From: Rhodocyclaceae bacterium
Lineage (GTDB): Bacteria > Pseudomonadota > Gammaproteobacteria > Burkholderiales > Rhodocyclaceae
Assembly: GCA_013388985.1 (NCBI GenBank)
Contig: JACAEF010000034.1
Coordinates: forward strand, 1 to 64,000
Length of the DNA stretch: 64,000 bases
Direction of reading: 5' to 3'
The translations under genes were made by a program, and so were the position numbers. The notes under the pieces were generated by a model that had not been told where the DNA came from, made no database searches, and was given only the letters and a program-made list of their open reading frames with translations. Below, in pieces: positions 54,041-62,117 of this stretch (positions are counted from its first letter, which is position 1; each line of letters starts with the position of its first letter).

Positions 54041-54912
54041 CCCCCCTCCTCGCTGCCGATCTGCGCGAAGGCCCTCGCCTCCGCCAGATGTCTGTTCAAA
54101 TCGCCCAGGACGGCGACGATCGCCTCCGGCGCGCTGCCAAAGCGCGCCGGCAATTGTGCCAGCTCTTCTTCACGCCAGGGATTACCCGCCGCGCCGAAGC
54201 CTTGCCAGCGGCAAATCGCGTCGGCCATGCGCAGGCAATCGAGCATCGCATGCGACGTGGCATCGGCTGCATGGTGATCGCGGATGCACTCGACCAACGC
54301 TTCGCCGAACTGCCACTTCCTGGCCAGCAAGGCGCCGACGAAGGCATGATCGGCGCCGATCGTTTCCGCCTCGGCGACGTAGAGCGGCTTGCCCTCGCGC
54401 GCTGCGACGCCCAGCGCGAGCGCGAACTCGCCCGCCATCGTGTGCGCGAACACCACCTTGCCAAAATCGTGCAGCAGCCCGGCTACATAGCAGTCGCCGG
54501 GGTCGGCTTCCCCGTGGGCATGCTTCTCGCACAGCAGGCGCGCCAGCGAAGCGACTGCCAGCGAATGCAGCAGATACTGCTGGCTGTCGAAATAATCGGT
54601 ATGGAAACGCGGCAATACCCCGGCAGACGCGCAGGCGAGCGCGAGGTTCTTGATCGTGTTGAGACCGAGATAGACGACCGCCTGGCCGACCGAGCCGATC
54701 TTGTTGGGCAGTGCATAGTAGGCCGAATTGATGACGCGCAGGATACGCATCGTCATCACCGGATCCTTCTCGATCACGCCGACCAGCTGCCTGGGCAGAC
54801 AATTGCTGTCGCGCGTCATCACCAGGAGGGTCTGCACGCTCTTCGGAAACGCCGGCATGCGGTCGACGGCCGCCGTCAGCCTGCGTTCGAGTTCCGACGA
54901 CAACTGCGGCAT
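54037..54912 (-). CDS. HDOD-domain signalling protein
   Basis: This 291-residue protein consists of an HDOD domain (LPAFPKSVQTLLVMTRD, VIEKDPVMTMRILRVINSAYYALPNKIGSVGQAVVYLGLNTIKNLALACA) with the degenerate HD-type segment VAGLLHDFGKVVFA. HDOD proteins serve in signal transduction, often in two-component or chemotaxis pathways. It follows the TauD gene by 60 bp and is coupled to the hydrolase gene. Confidence 0.9.
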   Translation of the reverse strand: MPQLSSELERRLTAAVDRMPAFPKSVQTLLVMTRDSNCLPRQLVGVIEKDPVMTMRILRVINSAYYALPNKIGSVGQAVVYLGLNTIKNLALACASAGVLPRFHTDYFDSQQYLLHSLAVASLARLLCEKHAHGEADPGDCYVAGLLHDFGKVVFAHTMAGEFALALGVAAREGKPLYVAEAETIGADHAFVGALLARKWQFGEALVECIRDHHAADATSHAMLDCLRMADAICRWQGFGAAGNPWREEELAQLPARFGSAPEAIVAVLGDLNRHLAEARAFAQIGSEEGG

Positions 54913-54972
54913 GACCTGCCCCCCATCACGAACGATGGTGGCGATTATACGCAGCGCATGCGCGCCCGCAGA

Positions 54973-55851
54973 TCAAACAGCGGCGACCCGCTCGTAATAG
55001 CGGGCGCGATAGAGCAGGCGGCGTTTCCCGGCCGTTTCGGTGAAGCCGCTGCGGTCGTGTAGCACGTTGTTGCACACCAGTCCCATACCGGGTTCGAGCC
55101 GGCCACGCAGCGTCCAGGGCGTCGGCGTGGCGAGAAGGCGTTCCAAGGCATGGCGCGCCGCGGTGGCGGCGGCATCCCAGACGATGCTCACCGTGCGGGC
55201 CGTATAGCGCATGTGCAAGCTGCCATCCTCATTGACGGAAAACACCGGGCCAGGCTGCGCGGCGCGGGCCACGCCCTGGTCGTCGGTGCGCGGCGGGATG
55301 GTCATCGCCACGGGTGAGGACAGCGCGCGGATGAACGCGGGATTCTCGTCGCGCAACAGGATATAGGCGATCTCGTGGTCGAGCAGCTGGTTCTCGCCGC
55401 CGCTGGCCGCGCTTTGCACGCAATGCAGCAACAGGCCGCGGATCGTATGTTCCGGCGTGTTGTAGTAGCCGTCGGTATGCCATTTGATCGGCCGGTCGGT
55501 GTAGGGAATGAAATCCTTGCGTTCGCCACGGGACTCGGCGCCGGTGACGGAAATCGGCGAGATGCCGTCGTTGTCGGTCAGCCAGTGGCCGTCGAGCGAG
55601 CGCATGCCCAGCTGGATGCCCAGCCGCCGGGGGATTTCCTTGTCGGGATCGCTGCCGGTGTTGCTGACGTAGATCGCCATGTTGCAGCGCCGATTGAGCG
55701 CAACGAGACGCTGCCGTTCGCTTGGCTTGAGCTGGCGCGGATCGTCGAGGCTGACGACGATGTCCTCGATGCGGCGCGGCGCCGTATCGAGCTTTTCGGC
55801 GCGCCAGTCGGCATAGGCACGCGCATCATCCAAATCGAAGGGACCGGGCAT
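54973..55851 (-). CDS. TauD/TfdA-family Fe(II)/2-oxoglutarate dioxygenase
   Basis: This 292-residue oxygenase has the iron-binding pair WHTDGYYN and the distal His in NNVLHDRSGF, with RRLLYRARYYERV providing the 2-oxoglutarate Arg. Family members hydroxylate sulfonates and other small molecules; its placement in the run beside dsr genes suggests a sulfur-related substrate, but this is unproven. It is 11 bp from the unknown gene upstream. Confidence 0.88.
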   Translation of the reverse strand: MPGPFDLDDARAYADWRAEKLDTAPRRIEDIVVSLDDPRQLKPSERQRLVALNRRCNMAIYVSNTGSDPDKEIPRRLGIQLGMRSLDGHWLTDNDGISPISVTGAESRGERKDFIPYTDRPIKWHTDGYYNTPEHTIRGLLLHCVQSAASGGENQLLDHEIAYILLRDENPAFIRALSSPVAMTIPPRTDDQGVARAAQPGPVFSVNEDGSLHMRYTARTVSIVWDAAATAARHALERLLATPTPWTLRGRLEPGMGLVCNNVLHDRSGFTETAGKRRLLYRARYYERVAAV

Positions 55852-55862
55852 GATGCTCCCTT

Positions 55863-56471
55863 TCAGTCTATCGAACCGCGCAGATCCTGCCTGCGCTGGC
55901 TCTTGGCCTGTTCTGGATTAAACAGCCCCGTGAGGGTTTTTTCCAGCATCTTGAGCGATTCGGGCGCCTCGATGTCCATCGCCTGGTCGATGACCCAGAG
56001 CTTGTCCTTCTCTGGCAGCACGTCGCGCAGGCAGGCGGCGAAGAAGCGCTTGAAGCCGAAATCCGGCCCCTGTTCCGTGTAGTCGAATTCGGCGTAATCG
56101 GCGGCGCGGCGGTTGAACAGGTCGATGAAATGCCGCTGCGATTCGCCGGGCACCGCCTCGCCCAAGAGCATGATGTTGTTCTCCTCGACGAAACGGGCGA
56201 TGTTCTTCACCAGCGCGGTAGTGAATTCGCCGCGCGCCGCCTCATCGAGCGCACGGTAGGCGACCCGGTCCGCCGCCACGGCGAGGAATGCCAGATACTC
56301 GCAGACGAAATCGAAGTACGGGCGGCCGGGGTCGATGTCGTACTCGGCCTTGCGCATGCGCTTGATCGATTCGATCGCCAGCTTCCAGGCGAGCACCGCC
56401 ACCACCGAGGCGAGCGTCGCCGGGGAGCGTTGCCCCGGCGTATGGAACTTGGTTTTGAGACGGATCGCCAC
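55863..56471 (-). CDS. Unknown protein encoded in the dsr-companion run
   Basis: I do not recognise this 202-residue soluble protein. It is largely helical: MAIRLKTKFHTPGQRSPA, then ESIKRMRKAEYDIDPGRPYFDFVCEYLAFLAVAADRVAYRAL, then FDYTEQGPDFGFKRFFAACLRDVLP. A single pair of cysteines (one in FVCEYL, one in AACLRD) is present. It lies 3 bp after the DsrC-like gene and 11 bp before the TauD gene, so it is probably translated with them. A link with DsrC function is inferred only from position. Confidence 0.8.
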   Translation of the reverse strand: MAIRLKTKFHTPGQRSPATLASVVAVLAWKLAIESIKRMRKAEYDIDPGRPYFDFVCEYLAFLAVAADRVAYRALDEAARGEFTTALVKNIARFVEENNIMLLGEAVPGESQRHFIDLFNRRAADYAEFDYTEQGPDFGFKRFFAACLRDVLPEKDKLWVIDQAMDIEAPESLKMLEKTLTGLFNPEQAKSQRRQDLRGSID

Positions 56472-56474
56472 TGA

Positions 56475-56813
56475 TCAATATCCACCCTTGCCATAAGGCT
56501 GGGGCAGGCCGGCGATACGGCAGCCCTGCTTCGCGGCGCCGCCGTCCGGGAACAATTCGAACATCAGCTTGTTGTCCGCCTCCGGCATGACACCCTCGTC
56601 CTGCAAGCCTTTGATCAGATTGCGCAGGTTCGGCGTATGGCCCTCTTCCTGATACTTCTGGCGCAGGTAATTGATCACCTTCCAGTGCTGCTCGGTCAGC
56701 TCGATGCCTTCCTTTTCGGCGAAGGCATGCACGGCTTCCTCACTGAAGTCGGGTTCGAGCAGATAACCATAATCATCGACTTCCTTTTCGACGCCGTTGA
56801 TGACGATACCCAT
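56475..56813 (-). CDS. DsrC-family paralogue lacking the C-terminal cysteine
   Basis: This 112-residue protein has the DsrC/TusE fold (MGIVINGVEKEVDDYGYLLEPDFSEEAVHAFAEKEGIELTEQHWKVINYLRQKYQEEG, then MFELFPDGGAAKQGCRIAGLPQPYGKGGY). Cys98 (CysB) is kept, but the last position (Cys109 in the dsr-operon DsrC at 61631) is Lys. It should not be able to form the CysA trisulfide and may bind DNA or regulate, as proposed for RspA-type proteins. A perfect AAGGAGG precedes the start. It is divergent from dsrA, with the Cas6-like gene between. Confidence 0.92.
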   Translation of the reverse strand: MGIVINGVEKEVDDYGYLLEPDFSEEAVHAFAEKEGIELTEQHWKVINYLRQKYQEEGHTPNLRNLIKGLQDEGVMPEADNKLMFELFPDGGAAKQGCRIAGLPQPYGKGGY

Positions 56814-56863
56814 GTTTTTCCTCCTTCTACGAGTTGGCTTGATTGATTCGCGTGTGTCTTTTT

Positions 56864-57793
56864 TCAGTTCGGGGCGGCTTCCGCCGGATTCGACTTGTGG
56901 GGAACGAAGATACCGCAACCGCGCTTGCGCTCGCTGCCGAGTCCCAACCGCATCAGCCGCAGCGCGCCTTCCGCATCGAGGCCATTCACCATCAGGCTGA
57001 AGCCGTGCAACACCCCTTCCGCCGTCTTCGCCGACTGTCGCTTGCCGCAGACCAGCGAGCGGGGCACCACCCGCAGCGCCGCCAGCGCCCGCTGGCACGC
57101 AGCATAAAACTCTTCCTCGTCGGGCATGCCGCTCCCATCGCCGAAGGTGACGAATTTCGAATACAGCACGGGCGCTTCAGGGAACGCCTTCTCGCTGGCC
57201 GCGCCGACCTCGATGATCGAGCCGGCGAGATCGAGCCGCGCCCCGACCAGGGCCTGCGCCTCGGCCACCCGGCTGCGCGGCAAGCGCAATGTCAGATGCG
57301 AACGGCGGGCGAGATACCACACGCCATCCCCCGGGCTGAGCCCCGAAATGGGATGCACGCCGGCCAGCGCTTCCTCTTCCAGCCAGGGCAGGATCCCGCG
57401 GATCGCCTGCCAGAGGAGATCGGCGTGATCGAGCGGCACGCTGCCGCCGCGCAGCGCGAACTGCAGGTCGACCATCTCCGGAGCCCCGCCAGTGGCTTGC
57501 TCTCCGCTCGCGGCCGCGGCCACCGGCTCACCGCTCTGCCATGCCTCGAGCTGCTGCTTGGACCATTCCGCCATTACCTTGCCCCAACGACCGGCAGTGA
57601 CGGGATCGATGTCGAAGATCGTGAAGCGCCGATGTTCCCGGATGCGCAGGCGCAGCACCGGCACACCCCCCGCCGCGAAGCGGATCTGCTGCAATTCGAT
57701 TTCCTGGTTGCCGACAGGCACCCGGAACTTGTCTAGACTGGTGATTTCATCCACGGCTGGATCGGCACGGTTGCCAGAGTTGGAATTTCGCAA
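56864..57793 (-). CDS. Cas6/Cmx6-like RAMP protein without a CRISPR array
   Basis: The C-terminal 200 residues of this roughly 309-residue protein resemble Cas6/Cmx6. It has FALRGGSVPLDHADLLWQAI, LPWLEEEALAGVHPISG, RSHLTLRLPRSRVAEAQALVGARLDLAG and the G-rich RAMP loop LGLGSERKRGCGIFVPHK. The N-terminal 100 residues are extra and unlike Cas6. No CRISPR array or other cas gene is in the window. It heads the leftward run with the DsrC-like gene, and the gene is divergent from dsrA. The true start is unclear (TTG at 57793 or GTG at 57754). RNA binding is a plausible activity; crRNA processing is not supported. Confidence 0.7.
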   Translation of the reverse strand: MRNSNSGNRADPAVDEITSLDKFRVPVGNQEIELQQIRFAAGGVPVLRLRIREHRRFTIFDIDPVTAGRWGKVMAEWSKQQLEAWQSGEPVAAAASGEQATGGAPEMVDLQFALRGGSVPLDHADLLWQAIRGILPWLEEEALAGVHPISGLSPGDGVWYLARRSHLTLRLPRSRVAEAQALVGARLDLAGSIIEVGAASEKAFPEAPVLYSKFVTFGDGSGMPDEEEFYAACQRALAALRVVPRSLVCGKRQSAKTAEGVLHGFSLMVNGLDAEGALRLMRLGLGSERKRGCGIFVPHKSNPAEAAPN

Positions 57794-58026
57794 GAGATGG
57801 GGCCGGACTATCGCACCGCAAGATGGCGAGAACCATCACCAAATGGGAGAAAGCCTGATACTCCATCAGGGTAGGTTCCCTTACCCCTTCAAATGCGGTT
57901 ATTCTACCTGCCGGAGGTATGGTGCTGCCGGCCCGTCAGTCAAGATAATTCGACAACAAACTGGGGACGGATGCACGAACATCAAACAAGCAGTTCCCAA
58001 CAGTCACCTACGAACGAGGAGATAAC
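57794..58026. promoter_or_regulatory. Divergent dsr intergenic region with structured leader
   Basis: These 233 bases separate the Cas6-like gene and dsrA. A hairpin lies at 57854-57870 (CCTGAT, loop ACTCC, ATCAGG), followed by GGGTA...TACCC at 57869-57886. GATAAT at 57944-57949 resembles a -10 box but lacks a good -35. dsrA has GAGGAG ahead of its ATG. Promoters for both directions are expected but not assigned. Confidence 0.45.
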
Positions 58027-59328
58027 ATGGCCAAACAGCTTCACCCAACCCCTATGCTAGACCAGCTCGAGTCCGGTCCCTGGCCCAGCTTCGTCACCGG
58101 TCTGAAGCGTCTCGCGAAGGATAAGGATTATGTCGTCGACCTGCTCGGCCACCTCGAGCATTCCTACGAAACCCGCAAGGGCTACTGGAAGGGTGGCACG
58201 GTGGGCGTGTTCGGTTATGGCGGCGGCGTGATCCCCCGCTTCACCGAAATCAAGGATGAAAAGACCGGCCAGCCGGTCTTCAAGGATGCCGCCGAATTCC
58301 ACACCCTGCGCATCATGCCCCCGCCCGGCATGCACTATGACACCGCCACGTTGCGCAAATTCTGCGACATCTGGGAAAAATATGGCTCCGGCCTGATCGC
58401 CCTGCACGGCCAGTCCGGCGACATCATGTTCCAGGGCTGCACCACGGAAAACGTCCAGCCGGCCTGGGACGAAATCAACGAAATGGGCTTCGACATGGGG
58501 GGCGCCGGCCCCGCGGTGCGCACCGCGATGTCCTGCGTCGGCGCCGCGCGCTGCGAGCAATCCTGCTACGACGAGGCGAAGGCCCATCAGAAGATCATCA
58601 ACAACTTCCTCGACGACATCCACCGTCCCGCCCTGCCGTACAAGTTCAAGTTCAAGTTCTCCGGCTGCGGCAACGACTGCATGAACGCGATCCAGCGCGC
58701 CGACATGGCCGTGATCGGCACCTGGCGCGACAACATGAAGACCGATGACGAGCTCGGCAAGAAGTGGTTCGCCAAGCATGGCATGAACGAGCTGATCAAC
58801 GACGTCGTCAACATGTGCCCGACGCGCGCCCTGCAGGTCAAGGACAGCAAGGACGTGCGCAAGGACGCGCACATTTCCGCCGTCGCCATCAACGACACCC
58901 AGTCGCTCGAGATCGACAACAAGGATTGCGTGCGCTGCATGCACTGCATCAACGTGATGACCGGCGCGCTCGGCCCGGGCAAGGACAAGGGCGCCACGAT
59001 CCTCGTCGGCGGCCACGGCCACCTGAAGATCGGCGCGACGCTGGGTACCGTGGTCGTTCCCTTCATGGAGCTGAAGACCGAGGAGGATTACGACAAGCTC
59101 GTCGAGTTGGCGCAGAACATCGTCGACTTCTTCGCCGAGAACGCCCTCGAGCACGAGCGCACCGGCGAAATGATCGAGCGCATCGGTCTGGTCAACTTCC
59201 TCGAAGGCATCGGCCTCGACCCCGACGCGAACATGGTCAACTGCCCGCGTTCCAACCCCTACATCCGTACCGACGGCTGGGACGAGGAAGTCGCCCGCAT
59301 CAACGCCAAGAAGAAGGCTGCGGCCTGA
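58027..59328 (+). CDS. dsrA: Reverse dissimilatory sulfite reductase alpha subunit
   Basis: This cytoplasmic siroheme enzyme subunit oxidises sulfur bound to DsrC to sulfite in sulfur oxidisers. The 433-residue product has the siroheme/4Fe-4S motif SCVGAARCEQSCYDEA, the second cluster pair in FSGCGNDCM, and a ferredoxin domain NKDCVRCMHCINVMTGAL. AACGAGGAG precedes the ATG. It leads the operon dsrABEFHCMK. Confidence 0.97.
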   Translation: MAKQLHPTPMLDQLESGPWPSFVTGLKRLAKDKDYVVDLLGHLEHSYETRKGYWKGGTVGVFGYGGGVIPRFTEIKDEKTGQPVFKDAAEFHTLRIMPPPGMHYDTATLRKFCDIWEKYGSGLIALHGQSGDIMFQGCTTENVQPAWDEINEMGFDMGGAGPAVRTAMSCVGAARCEQSCYDEAKAHQKIINNFLDDIHRPALPYKFKFKFSGCGNDCMNAIQRADMAVIGTWRDNMKTDDELGKKWFAKHGMNELINDVVNMCPTRALQVKDSKDVRKDAHISAVAINDTQSLEIDNKDCVRCMHCINVMTGALGPGKDKGATILVGGHGHLKIGATLGTVVVPFMELKTEEDYDKLVELAQNIVDFFAENALEHERTGEMIERIGLVNFLEGIGLDPDANMVNCPRSNPYIRTDGWDEEVARINAKKKAAA

Positions 59329-59345
59329 TTTCTCCTGGGTTGTCC

Positions 59346-59373
59346 ACCACCGGTTCCGTAAGGAGCCGGTGGT
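59346..59373 (+). promoter_or_regulatory. Stable hairpin between dsrA and dsrB
   Basis: A 12-bp stem (ACCACCGGTTCC with GGAGCCGGTGGT, one G-U pair) is closed by the tetraloop GTAA, which is GUAA in RNA, a GNRA loop. It lies 18 bp after the dsrA stop with no T-run, so it probably protects or processes the message rather than terminating it. Confidence 0.75.
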
Positions 59374-59436
59374 CGGCCAGGCACAAGACCCTGTTCAGAT
59401 AGCAACAATTCACCACGATCATTGCGGAGACGATTC

Positions 59437-60510
59437 ATGGCTCAACCTCAAATGCGCAAGCCAGTCGAGTACTTCCTCGACAACAAGAAATTCCTCCACC
59501 CGAAACTCGCCGCCAACTACGGCAACTGGAAATATCACGATCGTCCGCGTCCCGGCGTCCTGCACCACGTCTCCAACACCGGCGACGAAGTGTGGACGGT
59601 GCGCGCCGGCACCCAGCGCCAGATGGACGTCCACACCATCCGCCTGCTATGCGACATCGCCGACCAGTATGCCGAAGGGCGTGTACGCTTCACGATCCGC
59701 TCCAACATCGAATACATCGTCTCGGACGAAAAGAAAGTCGCTCCGCTGATCGAAGCGCTCGAAAAGAATGGCTTCCCGGTCGGCGGCACCGGCAACTCGG
59801 TGTCGATGGTGGCCCACACCCAGGGCTGGCTGCACTGCGACATCCCCGGCACCGATGCTTCCGGCGTCGTCAAGTCGATGATGGATGCGCTGTTCGAAGA
59901 CTTCAAGAAGGAAGAGATGCCCAACCGCGTGCGGTTGTCGACCTCCTGCTGCGAAATCAACTGCGGCGGCCAGGCCGACATCGCGGTGATCATCCAGCAC
60001 ACCAAGCCGCCGAAGATCAACCACGACCTCGTCGCCAACGTCTGCGAACGTCCTGCCGTGGTCGCGCGCTGCCCGGTCGCGGCGATCCGTCCCGCGCTGG
60101 TCAATGGCAAGCCCTCGCTCGAAGTCGACGAGAAGAAATGCGTCTGCTGCGGCGCCTGCTATCCCCCTTGCCCGCCGATGCAGATCAACGACCCGGAGCA
60201 CTCCAAGCTGGCCATCTGGGTGGGCGGCAAGAACTCGAACGCGCGCAGCAAGCCGTCCTTCCACAAGCTGGTCGCCGCCGGTCTGCCGAACAACCCGCCG
60301 CGCTGGCCGGAAGTCAACGCGATCGTCAAGAAGATCCTCGACACCTACAAGGCCGACGCCCGTCCGTGGGAGCGCATGGCCGACTGGATCGAGCGTATCG
60401 GCTGGCCGCGCTTCTTCGAAAAGACCGGTCTGCCCTTCACCAAGTACATGATCGACGACTGGCGCGGCAGCCGTTACAACCTCAACGCCTCGAACCACGT
60501 CCGCTTCTGA
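59437..60510 (+). CDS. dsrB: Reverse dissimilatory sulfite reductase beta subunit
   Basis: This partner of DsrA has 357 residues. It has the cluster motif STSCCEINCGGQADIAV and a ferredoxin domain KCVCCGACYPPCPPMQI. The ATG at 59437 has GGAG upstream; an in-frame ATG at 59422 is not preferred. The gap from dsrA is 108 bp and holds the hairpin at 59346-59373. Confidence 0.97.
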   Translation: MAQPQMRKPVEYFLDNKKFLHPKLAANYGNWKYHDRPRPGVLHHVSNTGDEVWTVRAGTQRQMDVHTIRLLCDIADQYAEGRVRFTIRSNIEYIVSDEKKVAPLIEALEKNGFPVGGTGNSVSMVAHTQGWLHCDIPGTDASGVVKSMMDALFEDFKKEEMPNRVRLSTSCCEINCGGQADIAVIIQHTKPPKINHDLVANVCERPAVVARCPVAAIRPALVNGKPSLEVDEKKCVCCGACYPPCPPMQINDPEHSKLAIWVGGKNSNARSKPSFHKLVAAGLPNNPPRWPEVNAIVKKILDTYKADARPWERMADWIERIGWPRFFEKTGLPFTKYMIDDWRGSRYNLNASNHVRF

Positions 60511-60523
60511 GGAATCCGACACG

Positions 60524-60916
60524 ATGAAGTTTTCCATTCTGGTCAACGAAGGCCCTTACACGCACGAGGCCTCCGACACCGCCTACCAGTTCGCCAAGGC
60601 GGTGTTGGCCAAGGGGCACGAGATCTTCCGCATCTTCTTCTATCACGATGGGGTCAACAACGCCACGCGCCTGACCACCCCGCCGCAGGACGACCGCAAC
60701 ATCGTCAGCCGCTGGTCCAAGCTCGCGCAGGAAAACAATCTCGACCTCGTCGTCTGTGTCGCCGCGGCCCAGCGCCGCGGCATCGTGGATGAGGGAGAGA
60801 TGAAGCGTAACGGCAAGGACGCCACCAACCTGGCGCCGGGCTTCCGCATCTCCGGCCTCGGCCAATTGATCGAGGCCGGCATCCAGTCCGACCGGCTGGT
60901 CGTGTTCGGCGATTGA
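60524..60916 (+). CDS. dsrE: Sulfurtransferase DsrE
   Basis: This 130-residue protein is the active subunit of the DsrE2F2H2 complex that passes sulfur to DsrC. The catalytic Cys is at residue 78 (DLVVCVAAAQRRG), the position expected from Allochromatium vinosum. Its presence is diagnostic for oxidative (reverse) Dsr systems. Confidence 0.96.
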   Translation: MKFSILVNEGPYTHEASDTAYQFAKAVLAKGHEIFRIFFYHDGVNNATRLTTPPQDDRNIVSRWSKLAQENNLDLVVCVAAAQRRGIVDEGEMKRNGKDATNLAPGFRISGLGQLIEAGIQSDRLVVFGD

Positions 60917-60928
60917 GGGGGCATACAG

Positions 60929-61291
60929 ATGACTACCAAGAAATTCATGATGGTCAATCGCAAGGCGCCCTACGGCACGATCTACGCGTGGGAGGCCCTC
61001 GAAGTGGTGCTGATCGCCGCCGCCTTCGAGCAGGATGTGTCGCTGGCCTTTCTCGACGACGGCGTCTATCAGCTCAAGAAGGGCCACAACACCAAGGCCA
61101 TCGAGACCAAGGCCTTCGAAAAGACCTGGGGGGCGCTGGAAGACTACGACATCACCAAGCTGTATGTCGCCCAGGAATCGCTGGCAGAGCGCGGCCTGAC
61201 CGCCGACGATCTCGCCGTGCCCGTCGAAGTGCTCTCCCGCGCCGAAATCGGCAAGCTGATGGAAGAGCAGGACGTCATCCTGTCGTTCTGA
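60929..61291 (+). CDS. dsrF: Sulfur relay protein DsrF
   Basis: This 120-residue subunit of the DsrEFH complex has no cysteine, in line with a structural role. It shows KFMMVNRKAPYGTIYAWEALEVVLIAAAF and LDDGVYQLKKG. It starts 12 bp after dsrE. Confidence 0.96.
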   Translation: MTTKKFMMVNRKAPYGTIYAWEALEVVLIAAAFEQDVSLAFLDDGVYQLKKGHNTKAIETKAFEKTWGALEDYDITKLYVAQESLAERGLTADDLAVPVEVLSRAEIGKLMEEQDVILSF

Positions 61292-61301
61292 GGAAACCAA
61301 C

Positions 61302-61598
61302 ATGCTGCACATCGTCAACAAATCCCCATACGACCGTCCCGCGCTGAATTCCGTCCTTGCCACCGCAGAGGGCGGCACGATCCTCCTCATCGAGGATGGT
61401 GTCTTTGCCGCCGTCAAGGGCGGTGCCGAGGAAGCCAAGGTCAAGGCCGCGATGGCCAAGTTCAAGTTCTACGCACTGCAGTCCGACCTGGAAGCGCGCG
61501 GCATGGCCGACCGTGTGATCGACGGCGTCACCGTCACCGATTATGCCGGCTTCGTCGATCTCGTCGCGGAGCACAAAACCTGCCAGTCATGGCTGTAA
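61302..61598 (+). CDS. dsrH: Sulfur relay protein DsrH
   Basis: This 98-residue subunit of the DsrEFH complex has MLHIVNKSPYDRPALNSVL and IEDGVFAAVKGG. Its only cysteine is near the C-terminus (EHKTCQSWL). Confidence 0.95.
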   Translation: MLHIVNKSPYDRPALNSVLATAEGGTILLIEDGVFAAVKGGAEEAKVKAAMAKFKFYALQSDLEARGMADRVIDGVTVTDYAGFVDLVAEHKTCQSWL

Positions 61599-61630
61599 CC
61601 CGTTTTCAATCAATCAACTAGGAGACAACG

Positions 61631-61963
61631 ATGGCATTCGAACTCAATGGCAAGACCTACGAAACCGACGAAGAGGGCTACCTGGTCAACCTGTCGGACT
61701 GGAACGAAGATGTCGCCAAGTATCTGGCCCAACAGGAAGGCGTCAATCTGACCGATGCCCACTGGGAGGTGATCAACTTCCTGCGCGACTACTACAACGA
61801 GTTCCAGATCGCCCCGGCCGTCCGCGTGCTGACCAAGGCCATCGGCAAGAAGCTCGGCCCGGAAAAGGGCAACAGCCAGTACCTCTACGAGCTGTTCCCC
61901 TACGGCCCCGCCAAGCAGGCCTGCAAGATCGCCGGCCTGCCGAAGCCGACCGGCTGCGTCTGA
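61631..61963 (+). CDS. dsrC: Sulfur carrier protein DsrC
   Basis: This 110-residue physiological partner of DsrAB and DsrMK has both C-terminal arm cysteines, Cys98 (KQACKIAGLP) and Cys109 (PTGCV). AGGAG precedes the ATG. It differs from the paralogue at 56475, which lacks the second cysteine. Confidence 0.97.
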   Translation: MAFELNGKTYETDEEGYLVNLSDWNEDVAKYLAQQEGVNLTDAHWEVINFLRDYYNEFQIAPAVRVLTKAIGKKLGPEKGNSQYLYELFPYGPAKQACKIAGLPKPTGCV

Positions 61964-61982
61964 TACAAAAGCAAACCCCGCA

Positions 61983-62013
61983 GGCGGGCGGCGCCTCGAG
62001 GTGCCGCTCCGCC
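61983..62013 (+). promoter_or_regulatory. Hairpin between dsrC and dsrM formed with a repeat copy
   Basis: GGCGGGCGGCGCC (61983-61995) pairs, with one bulge and a G-U, with GGTGCCGCTCCGCC (62000-62013). The latter is the left half of R1 copy 12. The loop is TCGA. No T-run follows. It may attenuate or protect, favouring dsrC message over dsrM (inference). Confidence 0.65.
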
Positions 62014-62025
62014 AGCGCCGAGTTT
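62000..62025 (+). repeat. Dispersed 26-bp repeat R1, copy 12 (in dsrC-dsrM gap)
   Basis: This is an R1 copy (GGTGCCGCTC then CGCCAGCGCCGAGTTT) in the 154-bp gap of the dsr operon. Its left half forms the hairpin at 61983-62013. Confidence 0.9.
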
Positions 62026-62117
62026 CGCAGTAGCGCTGGTCGCTCCGGCCACCCCCCATCAAGGGCCGGGCGTAGCGCTGCGACTTTGACTGCTGTGTTC
62101 GCCGTGGTGCACCGTCC

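Noticed and set aside
56864..57793. CRISPR-Cas locus near the Cas6-like gene
   Set aside because: No repeat-spacer array and no other cas gene were seen in the window.
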